The notes under the pieces are model-generated. The model saw nothing but the letters and a program-made list of their open reading frames with translations, had not been told where the DNA came from and searched no databases. Both the position numbers and the translations under genes were made by a program. Positions 20,839 through 32,500 of a stretch of 64,000 nt of DNA are shown in pieces; within the stretch, counting starts at the first letter, position 1; the number at the start of each line of letters is the position of its first letter. Source of the stretch: Phragmites australis (taxonomy: Eukaryota; Streptophyta; Magnoliopsida; Poales; Poaceae); assembly GCF_958298935.1 (NCBI RefSeq), contig NC_084941.1, positions 18,574,001 through 18,638,000 of the forward strand. The letters are read 5' to 3'.

Positions 20839-21320
20839 CGCGCCGACCTCGACTTATCCTGAATGGGAAAGAGGGGGCACGAGTGCCAAGGTGCCACGGA
20901 GAAAGGCATCATCATTTCGTCTTGGCGAAGTGACAGGGGCGGTGGAAAAATGCGGCGCGCATCCGACCACCCGCCACAGTGGACATCCTCGGGTGCCATT
21001 AAGAGGGCCCACCGGGCAGCCATAGAGGCGCCCGGTGCGCCCACCCTGTCTTGTTCTTCTGTCAGGGCAGGGTGGCAGGAGGAGCGCTTCGATCCTGGCA
21101 ACGTTATCCCGAGGCACCTGGATGATACGGGACAGGACCTGTGCATTTAATGGACCCACGTCCCCCTGCCAAAGCATGGCAGGGTCTGACACTAGGGCGT
21201 GGGCAACTGAGAATGTCAGGATGTCAGGCCGCGCGTGCCTATTAAATGCGGCATTGGACCTTTGACTGGCTGACACCCCGCCGATGGGACCCTTCGGGTC
21301 GTCGGGCGATCTTGCGCGAA

Positions 21321-21607
21321 CCTTCGGGGAACCAAGTGCTCGGGGGCTGCCACGTACAGCCCCGAGCACTCTCCCCTGAGCACTTCGGTAGGTCCTTCGG
21401 GGAACCGAGTCCTCGGGGGCTGCCACGTGCAGCCCCGAGCACTCTCTCCCGAGCATTTTGGTGAAACCTTCGGGGAACCGAGTCCTCAGGGGCTGCCACG
21501 TGCAGCCCCGAGCACTCTCTCCCGAGCACTTCGGTGAGACCTTCGGGGAACCGAGTCCTCGGGGGCTACCACGTGCAGCCCCGAGCACTCTCTCCCGAGC
21601 ACTTGGC
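21321..21607. repeat. 73-bp tandem repeat (x4) with G-box palindromes, second LTR
   Basis: Counterpart of 8533-8820. The first unit has lost its CACGTG core (CCACGTAC). The other three keep it. Confidence 0.9.
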
Positions 21608-22204
21608 TGTCTGGATCATTGGGGGACTACGGTACTCGGGGGTAAGTGGGAACCCTTCCGAGTACTTTCTTTCCGGTACTTGGACTCTGCGGGTCATCGG
21701 GGGACTGGGGTGCTCGGAAACCAGAGGCTGCGGCCCCGAGCACCTTCTCCCGGAACTTAAGCTCTTCTCATCCTGCAGGGGGACCTCGCGGGATGGTGAC
21801 ACGTGGCGGATGGCCGGCCCGGTCTCGGGACTCAGGGACCCCTGGTTCCTGATACACCGACACGTACCAACCACGAGGCTGATATCTGTAAGCCGTGACA
21901 TACTAATTAGAGTCTATACAGTGTGTGTTGTGTCAGCGCAAAAAGGGGCTTCTGGGTAGGAGTTGAACTCGCGTAAAGCCTAGCGGTGAAACCTAGTAGG
22001 CAAACACATACTGGATTAATCTCTGGTTGGTGGTAAATGTCATGCAGTGATTCTTGGCGGCGCACCACTGGTGTGTGCTAAGTGTTTGCGCAACACGGCA
22101 ACATGGAATTCACTGACTCGTGGGGAAAAATGGACAACCTCTGCAGAGTGTAAAACTGTTATTATAGCCGTGCTCACGATTATGAGAGACTTGGATCCTC
22201 ACAT

Positions 22205-22355
22205 GATTAGTGGGTTGTGGTTATGGATTTGGTTGTGGTTGTGGTTATGGTTCTGGTACAGAGAGTACTAGATGGTTGTGGTTATGGTTCTGGTACAGGA
22301 AGTACTAGATAGTTGTGGTTTTGGTTGTAGTACAGGGAGTACTAGACGGTTATGG
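22205..22355 (+). repeat. GT-rich 37-bp minisatellite in LTR A copy 1
   Basis: About three units of a 37-bp repeat built from GGTTGTGGTTATGGTTCT and GGTACAGGGAGTACTAGA. The same array occurs at 63240-63385 in copy 2, so it belongs to the LTR family. Confidence 0.85.
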
Positions 22356-22879
22356 TGTGCAAGGTGGGGAGCCTTGTATGCTAGGTGTTGTACTGTATGG
22401 ATTACATTCACTTATTAATTGCTTAATGCTTTTATGTCCAAATATGTTTTCATTACTCGCATTTACGCAAATATACCATGTGTTAGCCTATTCTTGATAT
22501 AAGCCTGCATATCATTATCTTTCCCACACTTGCTGAGCGCATCATGTACTCACACTTGCTATTTTTCCTATACCATGTGACGTGTATGCTGCTGCTCAGT
22601 GAGTGAAGATGTTGAAGACTATCAAGACGAGGTTGTGACGTTCTAGGCGCGTGTCTCCCGGTCAGTTGCCTGCGGTGTTATTGGGCACCAGTGCTTCTGT
22701 TCCACTGCAGATATTTTCATAGAAGACAATATATGTCAATTGGTGTAAGAGTTTAACGTTTATTCTATAAAAGTATTGCTTTTGTTACTTCACCTGTGAC
22801 GTCCTTATGTGTGTTGAACATCCTGAGCACACATAAGCCGCATCTGGTTTTGGTTGTTAAAACCGGGTGGGACACAAAT

Positions 22880-23935
22880 ACGTCCTAAAGTGATGTTTCT
22901 TCGCATTAGGGGCATGTATCGAAGCTTTCAAGCATTGTTGGCCTATCCTGTGCATCGATGGCACTTTCCTCACCGGCAAGTTCACGGGACATATCGTGAC
23001 TGCTATTGGGGTTGATGGGAATAATCAAGTTCTGGCTTTGGCCTTTGCATTTGTGGAGAGTGAGAACACCAACAGTTGATACTGGTTCCTGTACCGTGTG
23101 AGGATGATAATTGGGTGCTCAGCCGAACGTGTGCCTTATACATGACCGGCATGTTGGGTTGCTCGCGCCAATTATGGATCTGCAAAATGGATCTGATGAT
23201 GGCTTAATTGGACCTGTGTGGCCAGATTTCCAGAGTAGGTGGTGTATGAGGCATTTAGGTGCAAACTTCTTCCGCAAATTTAAGAACAAGAACCTCATGA
23301 ACATGTTCAAGAGGTTGTGTGGTTAGAATCAGCAGCGAAAGTTTCATACTCTTTGGAAGACACTGGATGAGCTGACAAAGAAGCAAACACAAGAGCGTGC
23401 AGGGAGGCCCGTGAGTAGACCGGAGGATGAACTAGTACCTCTTGAGCCCCTGGTAAATTACAATGAAGCTGGCATTATGCGGAGGAGTGGGTCATCCATT
23501 AGGTCATTTAGCGAGTGGATTGAGAATGAGCCCAGGAGAAGTGGGCTCTTCTCTACGACACAAATGGGGCTAGGTACGGCATTATGACTACAAATTTAGC
23601 AAAGGTCTACAATTGGGTCATGAAAGGTGTGAGGGGGATACCGCTGGTGGGGATTGTAGAGTTCATATTGCAAGGGCATGCAAGTATTTCAGGGACCGCT
23701 ATGCAGTAGCGCACACGACGCTAAATGATGCTCATCTGATTAATGGGACGAAGATGTCTAAGTACATGGAAAACAAGACAAAGAAAGCAAAGATGCACAG
23801 GGTGAAGCCCATGGGAACTGCACAGCACAGATACAAAATTCTGTACAGGGACAAAGGAAGAAGAGGGGCAAGCATGAGAGAGTTATCTATAAGTGCACCA
23901 TCTCTGTCAAGCATCAATACCATAACTTTTCCAGC
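22880..23935 (+). pseudogene. MULE transposase, catalytic part
   Basis: DDE transposase core of the MULE superfamily. The first catalytic Asp is in LCIDGTFLTGKF (about 22950). GVDGNNQVLALAFAFVESEN follows, then a TGA in place of an expected Trp. A frame change leads to VCLIHDRHVGLL with the second Asp (about 23140). RWCMRHLGANFFRKFKNKN, SSIRSFSEWIENEP, YNWVMKGVRGIPLVGIVEF and YFRDRYAVAHTT follow in shifting frames. The C-terminal SWIM-type zinc region expected after KDKGRRG is missing, so the gene also carries a 3' deletion. Confidence 0.85.
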
Positions 23936-24008
23936 TTTTACAGGGAATCCTATGCTCCAGCCCCCTGCCAAGCCCATGCACCCAGTCCGTGCACTAGCCC
24001 CTAGCCAC

Positions 24009-24016
24009 TATAAATA
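24009..24016 (+). promoter_or_regulatory. TATA box before the second MULE gene
   Basis: TATAAATA, 54 bp before the ATG at 24070, with a CA/CT-rich leader between. Typical plant core promoter spacing. Confidence 0.5.
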
Positions 24017-24069
24017 ACCACACCCTCATCCATGTGTACATCACTCCTTCCTCAGCTCTCGCAACAGCA

Positions 24070-24245
24070 ATGTTTTCCTTAGCTCCAACAAACCCACCCA
24101 AGAAACATTGGGGGATTTCTATCCCCCAGGGGGTCCAACCGCTGATGTGCTTTTATGGCGACCCTTGTAGGCTTCGCGAGTCTCAGGACATCTCCTACAC
24201 CTATGGCCTACGCTTCTTCATGTGTGCCAACTACCAGTACAGCAA
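24070..24245 (+). pseudogene. GRF-like zinc finger protein gene, 5' end, truncated
   Basis: Starts MFSLAPTNPPKKHWGIS and reads PQGVQPLMCFYGDPCRL and GLRFFMCANYQY. This is the Cys...Cys...FFMC pattern of the small GRF-type zinc finger proteins seen beside grass transposons; the first CFCG is CFYG here. About 58 codons remain before an old Copia fragment cuts it off. Proximity suggests it is a second gene of the MULE, but an unrelated element fragment is possible. Confidence 0.6.
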
Positions 24246-25804
24246 CAGAAAGAGAAGTACCATTAGCAATAATGACATGAATATGAGAAATAAGACGATG
24301 AAGCAAAGATAGACTAAAAGAATCAAAAGTCATATGAAAAAATGCCCCTGGGTCAAGAATCCAAGACGAGTTACCTAACTGTGCACAAGGTGGTCTCTTA
24401 GTGCTAGAAGATGGAGTAGCAGAACCAGCAGAACCTCTCGGTGAGGAGGCAGAGTTAGTAACCAGGAGGCGAAGCAACGTCACAATCTCCGGCTGAGTGT
24501 CGATCGAAGAGTAGTCAAGGTAGTCGATTTTTCCGATAGCAGTTTGCCTCAACAAGGTTCTCCTTGTTGCAGTAGGTGCAACGAGGGCGGCCACCAGCAG
24601 CACCTAAGGAGGTCGCAAAAGGCAAAGTAGTCGTACGAGGAGAATGCGGTGATGTAGACGAAGATGTAGGGGCAGCAGGTGGACGAGCAAAACACTGAGG
24701 GAAGTGGTAGCAATCCAGAACCACTCATGAGTCTCCTCTAAGCGTAGCTCCGTAAGGGCCTCCACAAGCGTGAGATGAGGATGATGTGAAGTAGGTGAGC
24801 ACGACACTACTCATACTGGGGATGAAAACGAGTTAGGAACTCGTAGAGGATCAAAAATCCTGTTTAGCATGTAGATCCAAGCAACACTAGCAAGAGCAGC
24901 AACCAGCAACACAAAGAGAATCCAACTGACGCCACACTGCCAACATCTGAGCATAGAACACATCAACAATGGCATCACCCTGGTGAAGAGACTTCTCATG
25001 GCGAATAACAGACAGGTAGAGAGTATCCCAAGAAGACTCATAGTTCTAATGAAGATGAGTCTACATCTGAAATGAAGTATAGAACTCAACAATCTCAGAA
25101 GAAAACCGAGGCTCAACACTAGTAACCAGAATGAACGCTGCATAAGCATCATCATCCATCCATTGAGCACAATCAGACAAGTGATCTCTGCACAGCTCCA
25201 AGGCATCCTGATAGGAAGATACAACCTTATCATAGGCAGCGATGGTGGCTTCAATAGCTGCTTTATCTCTTTTGCCAATAGAAGGCTGCACAAGCTCAAT
25301 CGGAAGAACAAATGAAGGTAGACAAGGAATGTCGTCAGAGAGAACACCCCAAAGACAAAGCCCACGCATTTGAATGCGCATATGCTGCGCGAAATCCTGG
25401 TAGTTGGCACCATCAAAAATCACTGAGCACCAAGGAACAGAAACGGTGCTCGACGATATCATGAAGAAGCGATGAGCAACAATGACATCACAAAGAAGTA
25501 GTGACGAGCTAATGCAAAAAAAAAAATTCCACAAGAACTACACTCTATGTATACCACATAGCACAAGATTAAAAGGGGTCACAAGCCTCAAATGGTGTGG
25601 CACACGCAGAGGCGTTGGAGGTAGCAGATGGGCGACTATTGAGGCGGTTGGAGGACATGCGATGGTAGCGGTCGGATCTCGCGCATCCTGGGTGATGTTG
25701 GTGGCCGGATCCCGCACATCCTAGGCGGCAGTGATAGCCAGATCTGACGTGCGAACGGGCAAAACGGCTACACGCGACGGACAAGCAGGGCGGGACAGCG
25801 CAGG
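24246..25804 (-). mobile_element. Old Ty1/Copia fragment (gag-protease), part 1
   Basis: The minus strand carries Copia gag and the start of protease. The element continues across the SIRE insertion at 39053-39420, where its leader, primer site and LTR end lie. The GCAGG target duplication of the SIRE element links the two parts. RT, RNase H and integrase are absent, so the 3' half was lost. Confidence 0.75.
24250..25534 (-). pseudogene. Copia gag and protease start, degenerate
   Basis: The minus strand reads VIFDGANYQDFAQHMRIQMR and CLWGVLSDDIPC, the N-terminal UBN2-type gag region of grass Copia elements. A spacer with YDKVVSSYQDALELCRDHLS and QWMDDDAYAAFIL follows, then frame changes. Near 24340 the protease reads SSWILDPGAFFHMTFDS, where the usual DSGA catalytic motif has become DPGA. 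HVIIANGTSLSVAV follows to the fragment end. Multiple frameshifts and the active-site change make it non-functional. Confidence 0.8.
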
Positions 25805-27579
25805 TGTAGTATTTAGGCCCATAGGTAAGTGGAAAGTGTTTCGATAATTAATGATAACCGTGTCATTATGACTAACAAATTTATTTTGAAGTGTATTAAA
25901 AATTTTAGTTCAAAATGATGATTGGGTATTCTTGGTCCCTAAGTTAATTATATGGACGATCAAAAGAGATGTGCATCAAGATTAAGGATCTTCTAGTTCT
26001 AAGTGTCATAAGGGAGGCGAAGGACACTTAGAGTAGTATAGGTCTTCTTTCTTAGTCTTTTGACCATATAATAAAGAGGGACTAAGAATAGTAATTTAAC
26101 CTAATTGAGTCTACACTTGATTTGATACACACTTATGAAATTCTAGCACTATGTAGCTCATAGAAGCCTATGATTGAGATGTCATGAAGTTATGGCTCAA
26201 GAAAAGATTGAATTGGACAAGCTCAGTGAAGTTAGCCCTACCAGATAGTCCGATGATGTGACTCTTGTTCTCACCGGAGCATTTTTCTTGGTTTAGACAA
26301 AAATCTCATGTGCTGACCGGATGGTTCGGTGGTTAACATGCCAGAATCATGAAACCTTTTATTGGTGACACATGTCCTAAATTTTTTGAAGTGTTGTATC
26401 GGATGGTCCGGTGTTACCTCGGTGAGAGAATTGGAGCTTTCTTAGCAAAAGTAATATTTTCCAGGTAAAATGAAGTTGAACTTACCAGATTATCCGATGA
26501 TTGAAAGGTGAGATCACTGGACTAATTTTTGTAGAGAGGTTGCTTCGGATAGTTTAAAGTTGTTGAGTTCACCAGATGGTCTGGTGTTGGATAAAACGAG
26601 CATCGGAGCAACTCTTGCAGAGAAGATTGCGACTTTTTGAAAATTGGAGGTCAACTGACCGGATGATCCGGTGATAAAGGTATGCTCACCGGATGTCTAC
26701 AGCGGACTATTCTCAGCAATAATGGCTAATAGCACTTGGCGCAGTGTGGTTTTAAAATTTGTACTCATCGAATTATCTGGTGTATGTAAGAAGATGCACA
26801 CCGGATCATCTGGTGTTAACAGAAAAAGTGAGCTGTTATGCAATGGCTAAATTTGGATCTCTAGCCCATAAATATCCCCTCACTTGATCTCATATGAATC
26901 TCTTGCGACCTCAGAAGAATTCATACACTGTGTGTGTCATCAAGTAGCAAGAAAGTGCACTTGAGTGAATACAAAGTTCTTAATTGAAGGTTAAGAACAT
27001 CTTTAGTGCTTGGAGAGTAGCAAGTATGCATCTGGCTGTAATCTAGTCTTGATCTTGTTCAAGTGAAGCTATTGGCTTGTTACTCTTATTGGTTGGCAAT
27101 ACCTACCCGATCTTTGGTTATTGGATGTGTCTCGGTGAGCTCTTAGAGTTCTTGTGGGAGCCCCAGGAAGAGCTATGTGCTTAGTTTGATACCCACGAAT
27201 TCGGAGATGGAGAAGTAACAATCATGAGTGAGTACTTGAGACTTCATGACTTAAGGGGGAGTAATATCCTTTGTGGATGCTCCAACGAGGACCAGGGGGA
27301 GTTCTAACTCCTCGATACCTCGGAAAAAATCGATGTTCTTTTGTCGATCTCCTTACTTTCCTGTATTTACATTTGAGCATTTACTTACTTACAAGCTTTA
27401 CTTTCTGCATTTACTTTGTGTTCTAGCTTACTTGTTTTCTTGCTTCCGTCTAGTTTGATCATGTAGTCATATTTCAATTCATCGATGCTAAGGTTACTAC
27501 TTATTCTAGAATTCGGTATGAGTAATTTTTTTTATTTAATAGCCCAATTCACCTCCTCTTAGTTCTTTCAATCCTTTCA
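25805..27579 (+). repeat. 5' LTR of the SIRE-type Copia
   Basis: 1,775 bp, from TGTAGTATTTAGG to CAATCCTTTCA. About eight imperfect palindromes of the ACCGGATNNTCCGGT type lie between 26240 and 26815. Confidence 0.9.
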
Positions 27580-27580
27580 A

Positions 27581-27600
27581 TTGGTATCAGAGTCTTGTGC
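27581..27600 (+). other. Primer binding site of the SIRE-type Copia
   Basis: TTGGTATCAGAGTC begins 2 bp after the LTR. It matches the TGGTATCAGAGC site complementary to initiator tRNA-Met that most Copia elements use. Confidence 0.85.
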
Positions 27601-27627
27601 TATTGATAGGCTTAAAATCCTAAAGCA

Positions 27628-29125
27628 ATGGTCCCCTGTGAATGGAAGTAGTGTGCTAAGGTTTGAGGGAAAAAACTTTTCCTATTGGAAAGTTTGCATG
27701 ACGATTTATCTTGAGGCTATTACCCCCGAAGTTTGGCTAGCCGTTTTCATTGGGTTTGATCAATAATTTACCAAACAACAAATTAAATTGAATGCTAAGG
27801 CTAAAAATGCTATTTTTGAGGGAATTAGTGAACAGGAGTTTTCTAGAGTAAGGAGCAAGTTCTATAAAAATTTGGGAGGAAAGATATAATGTACTAATGA
27901 ACAACCTTAATCAATTTAAGATGCTTTCCAATGAGCTATGCAATGATATGTATTCTTGCATGAATATGCTTATTGGAGAAATCAATTCTCTTGAACCCAC
28001 TCAATTGTCTTAATGAGACATTATTCGTAGGATCTTGATGGTGCTTCCAAAGCCGCAATACAACATTTTCATCTCTTCTTCATGAGAAAGACATCAATGA
28101 TATGACCACCACCGATACCGTGGGAAAAATTCGTGCTCATGAGATATTCTTGTTTGGAGATCAAGAAGAATCCTCCTATAAAAAGAATCTTTCTCTCAAG
28201 GCCAAAATGATTGATAAGAAGAATAAGAAGCTGAAGATTTCATCAACAAGTGAAAGCGATGAAGAAGATGATGATGACTTCGACACCAAGCTTATACTCC
28301 TCATGAGAAGAACCACAAGGATGATATCCAAGTTATGCAAGAAGAGCTACAACTATGATCCTAAGAAGAAAAAAATTTGTTCCAAGAAATCTGACAAATT
28401 GGGTGATAGAGACAAGAAGAAGTGCTATAATTATAGTGAATATGACCACATGTCATATGATTGCCCTTATCTCGACAAGAAAAATAAAAACAAGAGCAAG
28501 AAGATTGATGCAAATTAGGATGATGACAAGCACAAAAAAAAATGGTCTAGATAAGAAGAAGAAGATCTTCAAGAAGAAGGGTGGATGTTGCAAAGCTTAT
28601 ATTGTTGGTGAATGGATCTCCGACGAAAGATCAAGTGAAGATTCAAGTGATGATGAAGACACGGACTTCACAGACCTCGCCATCACTAATGATGATTCAC
28701 CGCTACCTCCACCACCTGTGTGCCTTATTACAAAAGGTAACAACAAGGTAAGTAGTGAGCATGATGATAGTAGTAGTGAGCATGATGGTCTTTCTCCTAA
28801 TGATCTATCTAACCTCATGAATGACTATGCTACTATCATCAAAAGGCAAAAAACTAAAATCAACTATCTTAAAAATGTTAATACTAAGCTTAGCTCTAAT
28901 CATGATGACTTACATGCTAAATATAATGATTTGCTTAAGAAACATGATGAAATAGTTATATCTAGCAAATCTCTTGAAGAGAGCAATAAGAAGCTTAAGC
29001 TTAGGACTTGCAAATATCAAAAACTTAAGTTAGCTTATGATTCTACTGATCCTAGCATGAATGAATTGACTACTATTGATGTTGTTAATGTCAATACTTT
29101 TACTTCTTGTGATGATCTTCTTTAA
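27628..29125 (+). pseudogene. SIRE-type Copia gag, degenerate
   Basis: Starts at ATGGTCCCCTGTGAATGG and shifts frame to GKNFSYWKVCMTIYLEAI. It continues through NDMTTTDTVGKIRAHE and lysine-rich segments to a zinc knuckle CYNYSEYDHMSYDC (about 28420-28465), in which the second Cys of the CCHC pattern is Tyr. A frame change near 28540 leads to an acidic/serine segment (ERSSEDSSDDEDTDF), then a coiled coil (INYLKNVNTKLSSNHDDL, about 28860-29020). Several stops and frameshifts are present. Confidence 0.8.
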
Positions 29126-29599
29126 TATCTCATGCTCTTCTTCATGTGATACTATATCATCTTCTAAGACTGACCATACAAGGGAGCAAGAGCTCATGAA
29201 TGAGATTGCAAATCTCAATTTATGTATGATCCGGTTGACTATAGGGGAGTACAAGCACAAGAAAATCCTCATTAAGAATGTCATGTACTACAACAAGAGA
29301 GGTCTTGAATGCTTCTCCAACCCGGCAGAGAAAATCACCAAATCATCAGAGATCAAGAAATACTTCATCAAGGAAGTTGGTTCATATTGGCAACATTGCG
29401 AGGTCATCGACCACCACACAAGGGAGTGTCGAATTCCTACTGAACCCCTTTCTACTTTGCCATGTAAATACATATCCACTTTCAATGAACATCATTTCCT
29501 ATTGCATAATCTTAAAAGTGGAAAGTCATAGCTAAATTCATTGGAACTCAAACTAAAGGCAAGCTTCCTAAGCAACTTTGGGTGCCTAAAGCTCTTGCG

Positions 29600-32500
29600 T
29601 CTCATATGAAAGGTACCAAACTTGGTTGGGTAAAAAAAAGCTTGATTCTATGTGTGTAGGTGAACAACAAAGCCGATAGAAAGTATTGAGTGCTTGATAG
29701 TAGATGCACACAGTATATGACCGGCAATGTAAAAATGTTCACATCTCTAAAAAAATGAAGTGGACGATCATGACAAAGTCACTTTTGGTGATAATTCTAA
29801 GGAAAATGTGATAGGTTTATGTAAGGTGGCAATGTTCAATGATCTCTCTATTTCTAATATGCTCTTAGTAGAATCTCTTAGTTTTAATTTGCTTTCTGTA
29901 GCTTAACTATATTATTTAAGCTTCACATATTTATTTAGTTATATTAATGTTGTCATAACTAGCAAGAAGCATAATGATCTAATCTTTAAAGAATTTAGAA
30001 ATGAACATATCTATCTTGTGGATTTTTCCTCTAATAAAACTAGCTTAACAATATGCTTCTTCACTAAGACATCTATGGGTTGGTGTTGACATCGTCGACT
30101 TGCACACATTAGAATGAGCCAACTCAAGAAGGTGTTCAAAAATAGAATGGTGGTTGGTTTGAAGGATGTAGTGTTAAAAATGATAAGTTGTGTAGTGCTT
30201 GCCAAGCAGGAAAGTAAGTTGCAAGCTCTCATTTATACAAGTCAATTATGTCTACATCAAGACCCTTGGAGCTTCTACACATAGACCTCTTTGGACTAAC
30301 GACCTAAAAAATTCTTGGTGGTAATCTTTATTGCCTTGTTATTGTTAATGATTATTCGAGATATACTCGGACTTTCTTTTTAGATGACAAGAGCAAGACC
30401 ATTGGGATCTTCAAAAAGTTCGAAAAAGAGCTCAAAATGAGTTTGAGACAATTGTGAAGATCCGGAGTGATAACAACACAAAGTTCAAGAACACTCAAAT
30501 TGAAGATTATTATGATGATAGAGGCATCAAGTGTGAGTTCTCATCAACCTACACTCCTCAACAAAATACTATAGTAGAGGAAGAACATGACCTTGATCAC
30601 TCTTACGAGAGCAATGTTGGATGAGTATGGTACATCAGAAAAGTTTTAGACGGAAGCAATTAACAAGGTGTGTCATGCATCTAACCGAGTGTATCTCCAC
30701 CGACTCTTAAAGAAGACGACATACGAGCTTCTCATTGGAAGGAAAACCAATATCTCCTATTTCTGGGTATTCAGGTGTAAGTGCTTTATTTACAAGAAAA
30801 GAAAATGCTTAGGCAAGTTTGAAAAACGTAGTGATATTAGTTTTCTTGTTGGTTGTGCATCGAACTCCAAAGCATATCGAGTATTCAACAATACCACCAG
30901 TTTTGTTGAAGAAACTTATGATGTGGAGTTTGACGAATCTAATAGCTCTCAAGGAGAAGGTATTTCTTGTGATGATGTAGGTGATGAACCCTTAAGAGAT
31001 GTGATGAAGAATATGACGATTGGGGATATTAAGCCTAAGGAGAATGATGAAGGTGTACCTTTTACTTCCACTCCACATACCTCCTTGCCACCCCAAGTTG
31101 ATCAAGATGATGAAAATGATGATTAACCACTTCCATCACAAGATATCCATATCTCTCAAGAGGAAGCTCAAACTCAAGATATTGGACCACCATAAAATAC
31201 ATCTTAAGAACCACAAGTAAAGCAAATACACATTTCTAAGGATCACCCAATTGACTTGATTATTAGGAGTCCATCTAGAGTAGTAAAAACTCGCTTTTGT
31301 CAATATGTTTTATTTTGTGAATATTATTCGTTTGTCTCTTGTTTAGAACCCACACATATAGATGAGGCTCTTAAAAATCTGAATTGGGTGATTGCTATGA
31401 AAAAGAACTCAACAACTTCACCCGCAATAAAATATAGATACTTGAAGAGAGACCTCAAGACAAGAATGTAATTGCAACTAAGTTGGTCTTCCGTAACAAG
31501 CAAGATGAATATGGTATGGTGGTACGCAGCATGGCAAGATTAATCGTGCAAGGCTTTGCAGAAGTTGAAGTTTTGGATTTTAGCGAAACATTCGCTCCCG
31601 TGGTAAAGCTTGAATCCATCTGTATCCTTCTTGCATTTGCTTCATATCATAACATCAAGATTTATCAAATGGATGTGAAGAGTCTATTTTTAAATGGCTT
31701 AATTAATGAACTTGTTTATGTTGAGCAACCTCCCAATTTCGAAGATTCTAGATATCCTAATCATATCTACAGGTTGCACAAGATGTTTTATGGACTCAAG
31801 TAAGCCCCAAGAGTTTGGTACGAACGTCTATATGACTTCCTTATCAACCAATGATTCAAGATCAGGACGGTGAACACTACATTGTTCACAAAGATCAAAA
31901 AGATATAATATTTGGTTCAATTATCAAAGAGTTCTGTAAAGAATTTGGTGACATGATATCTAGGAAGTTCTAAATGTCGATGATTGGCGAGGTCAACTAC
32001 TTTCTTAGATTTTAAATCAAGCAATTGAAGAAAGTAACGTTCATCCATCAAGAAAAGTACACGAGCGACATCCTTAAGAAGTTTAAGATAGATGATTGCA
32101 AGCCAATCAAGACTCATATGCCTACTAATGGACATCTCAATTTGGATGAAATAGGTAAACTGGTTGACCAAAAGTTTTATTATTTTATGATTGGGTTACT
32201 TATTTACCTTACGTATCTAGACCTGATATTATGTTTAGTGTATACATGTGCGCTCACTTTCAAGCTAATCCTAAGGTATTGCATCTTAGCGCAGTTAAGA
32301 GGACCCTTAGATACTTAAAGCATACACCTAGCATAAGCTTATGGTACCCCAAATATGCTAGTTTCCTACTCTTAGATTACTCGAATTCGGACTTTGCCGG
32401 ATGTCGTGTGGATCATAAGAGTACTTCAGGTGGGTGCCACTTTCTAGAGCATTCTCTAGTCTCATGGTCCTTAAAAAGCAAAACTCCATAGCCTTGTCCA

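Larger units (their letters stand above)
7642..21862 (-). mobile_element. Full-length Tat-lineage Ty3/Gypsy retrotransposon, 14,221 bp
   Basis: Both LTRs are 1,434 bp, begin TGTC and end GACA on the + strand, and the element is flanked by perfect CGTAC duplications (7637-7641 and 21863-21867). The empty site is preserved in the other family A LTR (around 62897-62915). Gag and pol read on the minus strand in the order gag, protease, RT, RNase H, second RNase H, integrase. The extra RNase H, the long region after integrase and the antisense ORF there are hallmarks of the Tat lineage (Grande, Retand, RIRE2 and relatives). Stops and frameshifts in every ORF suggest it is not autonomous now. By eye about 20 substitutions separate the LTRs over their first ~530 bp, mostly transitions. 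Confidence 0.95.
20429..21862 (-). repeat. Tat Gypsy LTR (5' LTR in element orientation)
   Basis: 1,434 bp copy of 7642-9075. It differs by scattered substitutions (for example G at 7646 versus A at 20433) and by one extra C in a cytosine run that must be offset elsewhere. It supplies the element promoter. Confidence 0.95.
4021..22874 (+). mobile_element. Solo LTR, family A copy 1 (~4.07 kb net), carrying two nested insertions
   Basis: The element begins TGTAACACCCTGATTTT and ends GGGTGGGACA. It is flanked by the 5-bp near-match CAAGT (4016-4020) and CAAAT (22875-22879), as expected for an LTR-element target duplication with one later change. Subtracting the nested 553 bp LTR and the 14,221 bp Gypsy element with their duplications leaves about 4,070 bp, close to the 4,044 bp second copy at 59859. 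Its ends and length recall Tekay/Del-type Gypsy LTRs, but no internal domain is present, so the lineage is an inference. It splits the MULE transposase gene. Confidence 0.88.
22875..24245 (+). mobile_element. MuDR-type MULE, 3' part
   Basis: Continuation of the MULE broken at 4020. After the CAAAT copy of the target duplication the frame reads FFALGACIEAF. The element carries the catalytic region, then a second short gene with its own TATA box. It ends at about 24245, where an old Copia fragment begins. The right end of the MULE was not found. Confidence 0.75.

Noticed and set aside
4021..22874. One very large 18.8 kb LTR retrotransposon with LTR A as its own LTR
   Set aside because: The Gypsy coding region lies between its own 1,434 bp LTRs with a CGTAC duplication inside LTR A. 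The second LTR A copy is continuous at that site.
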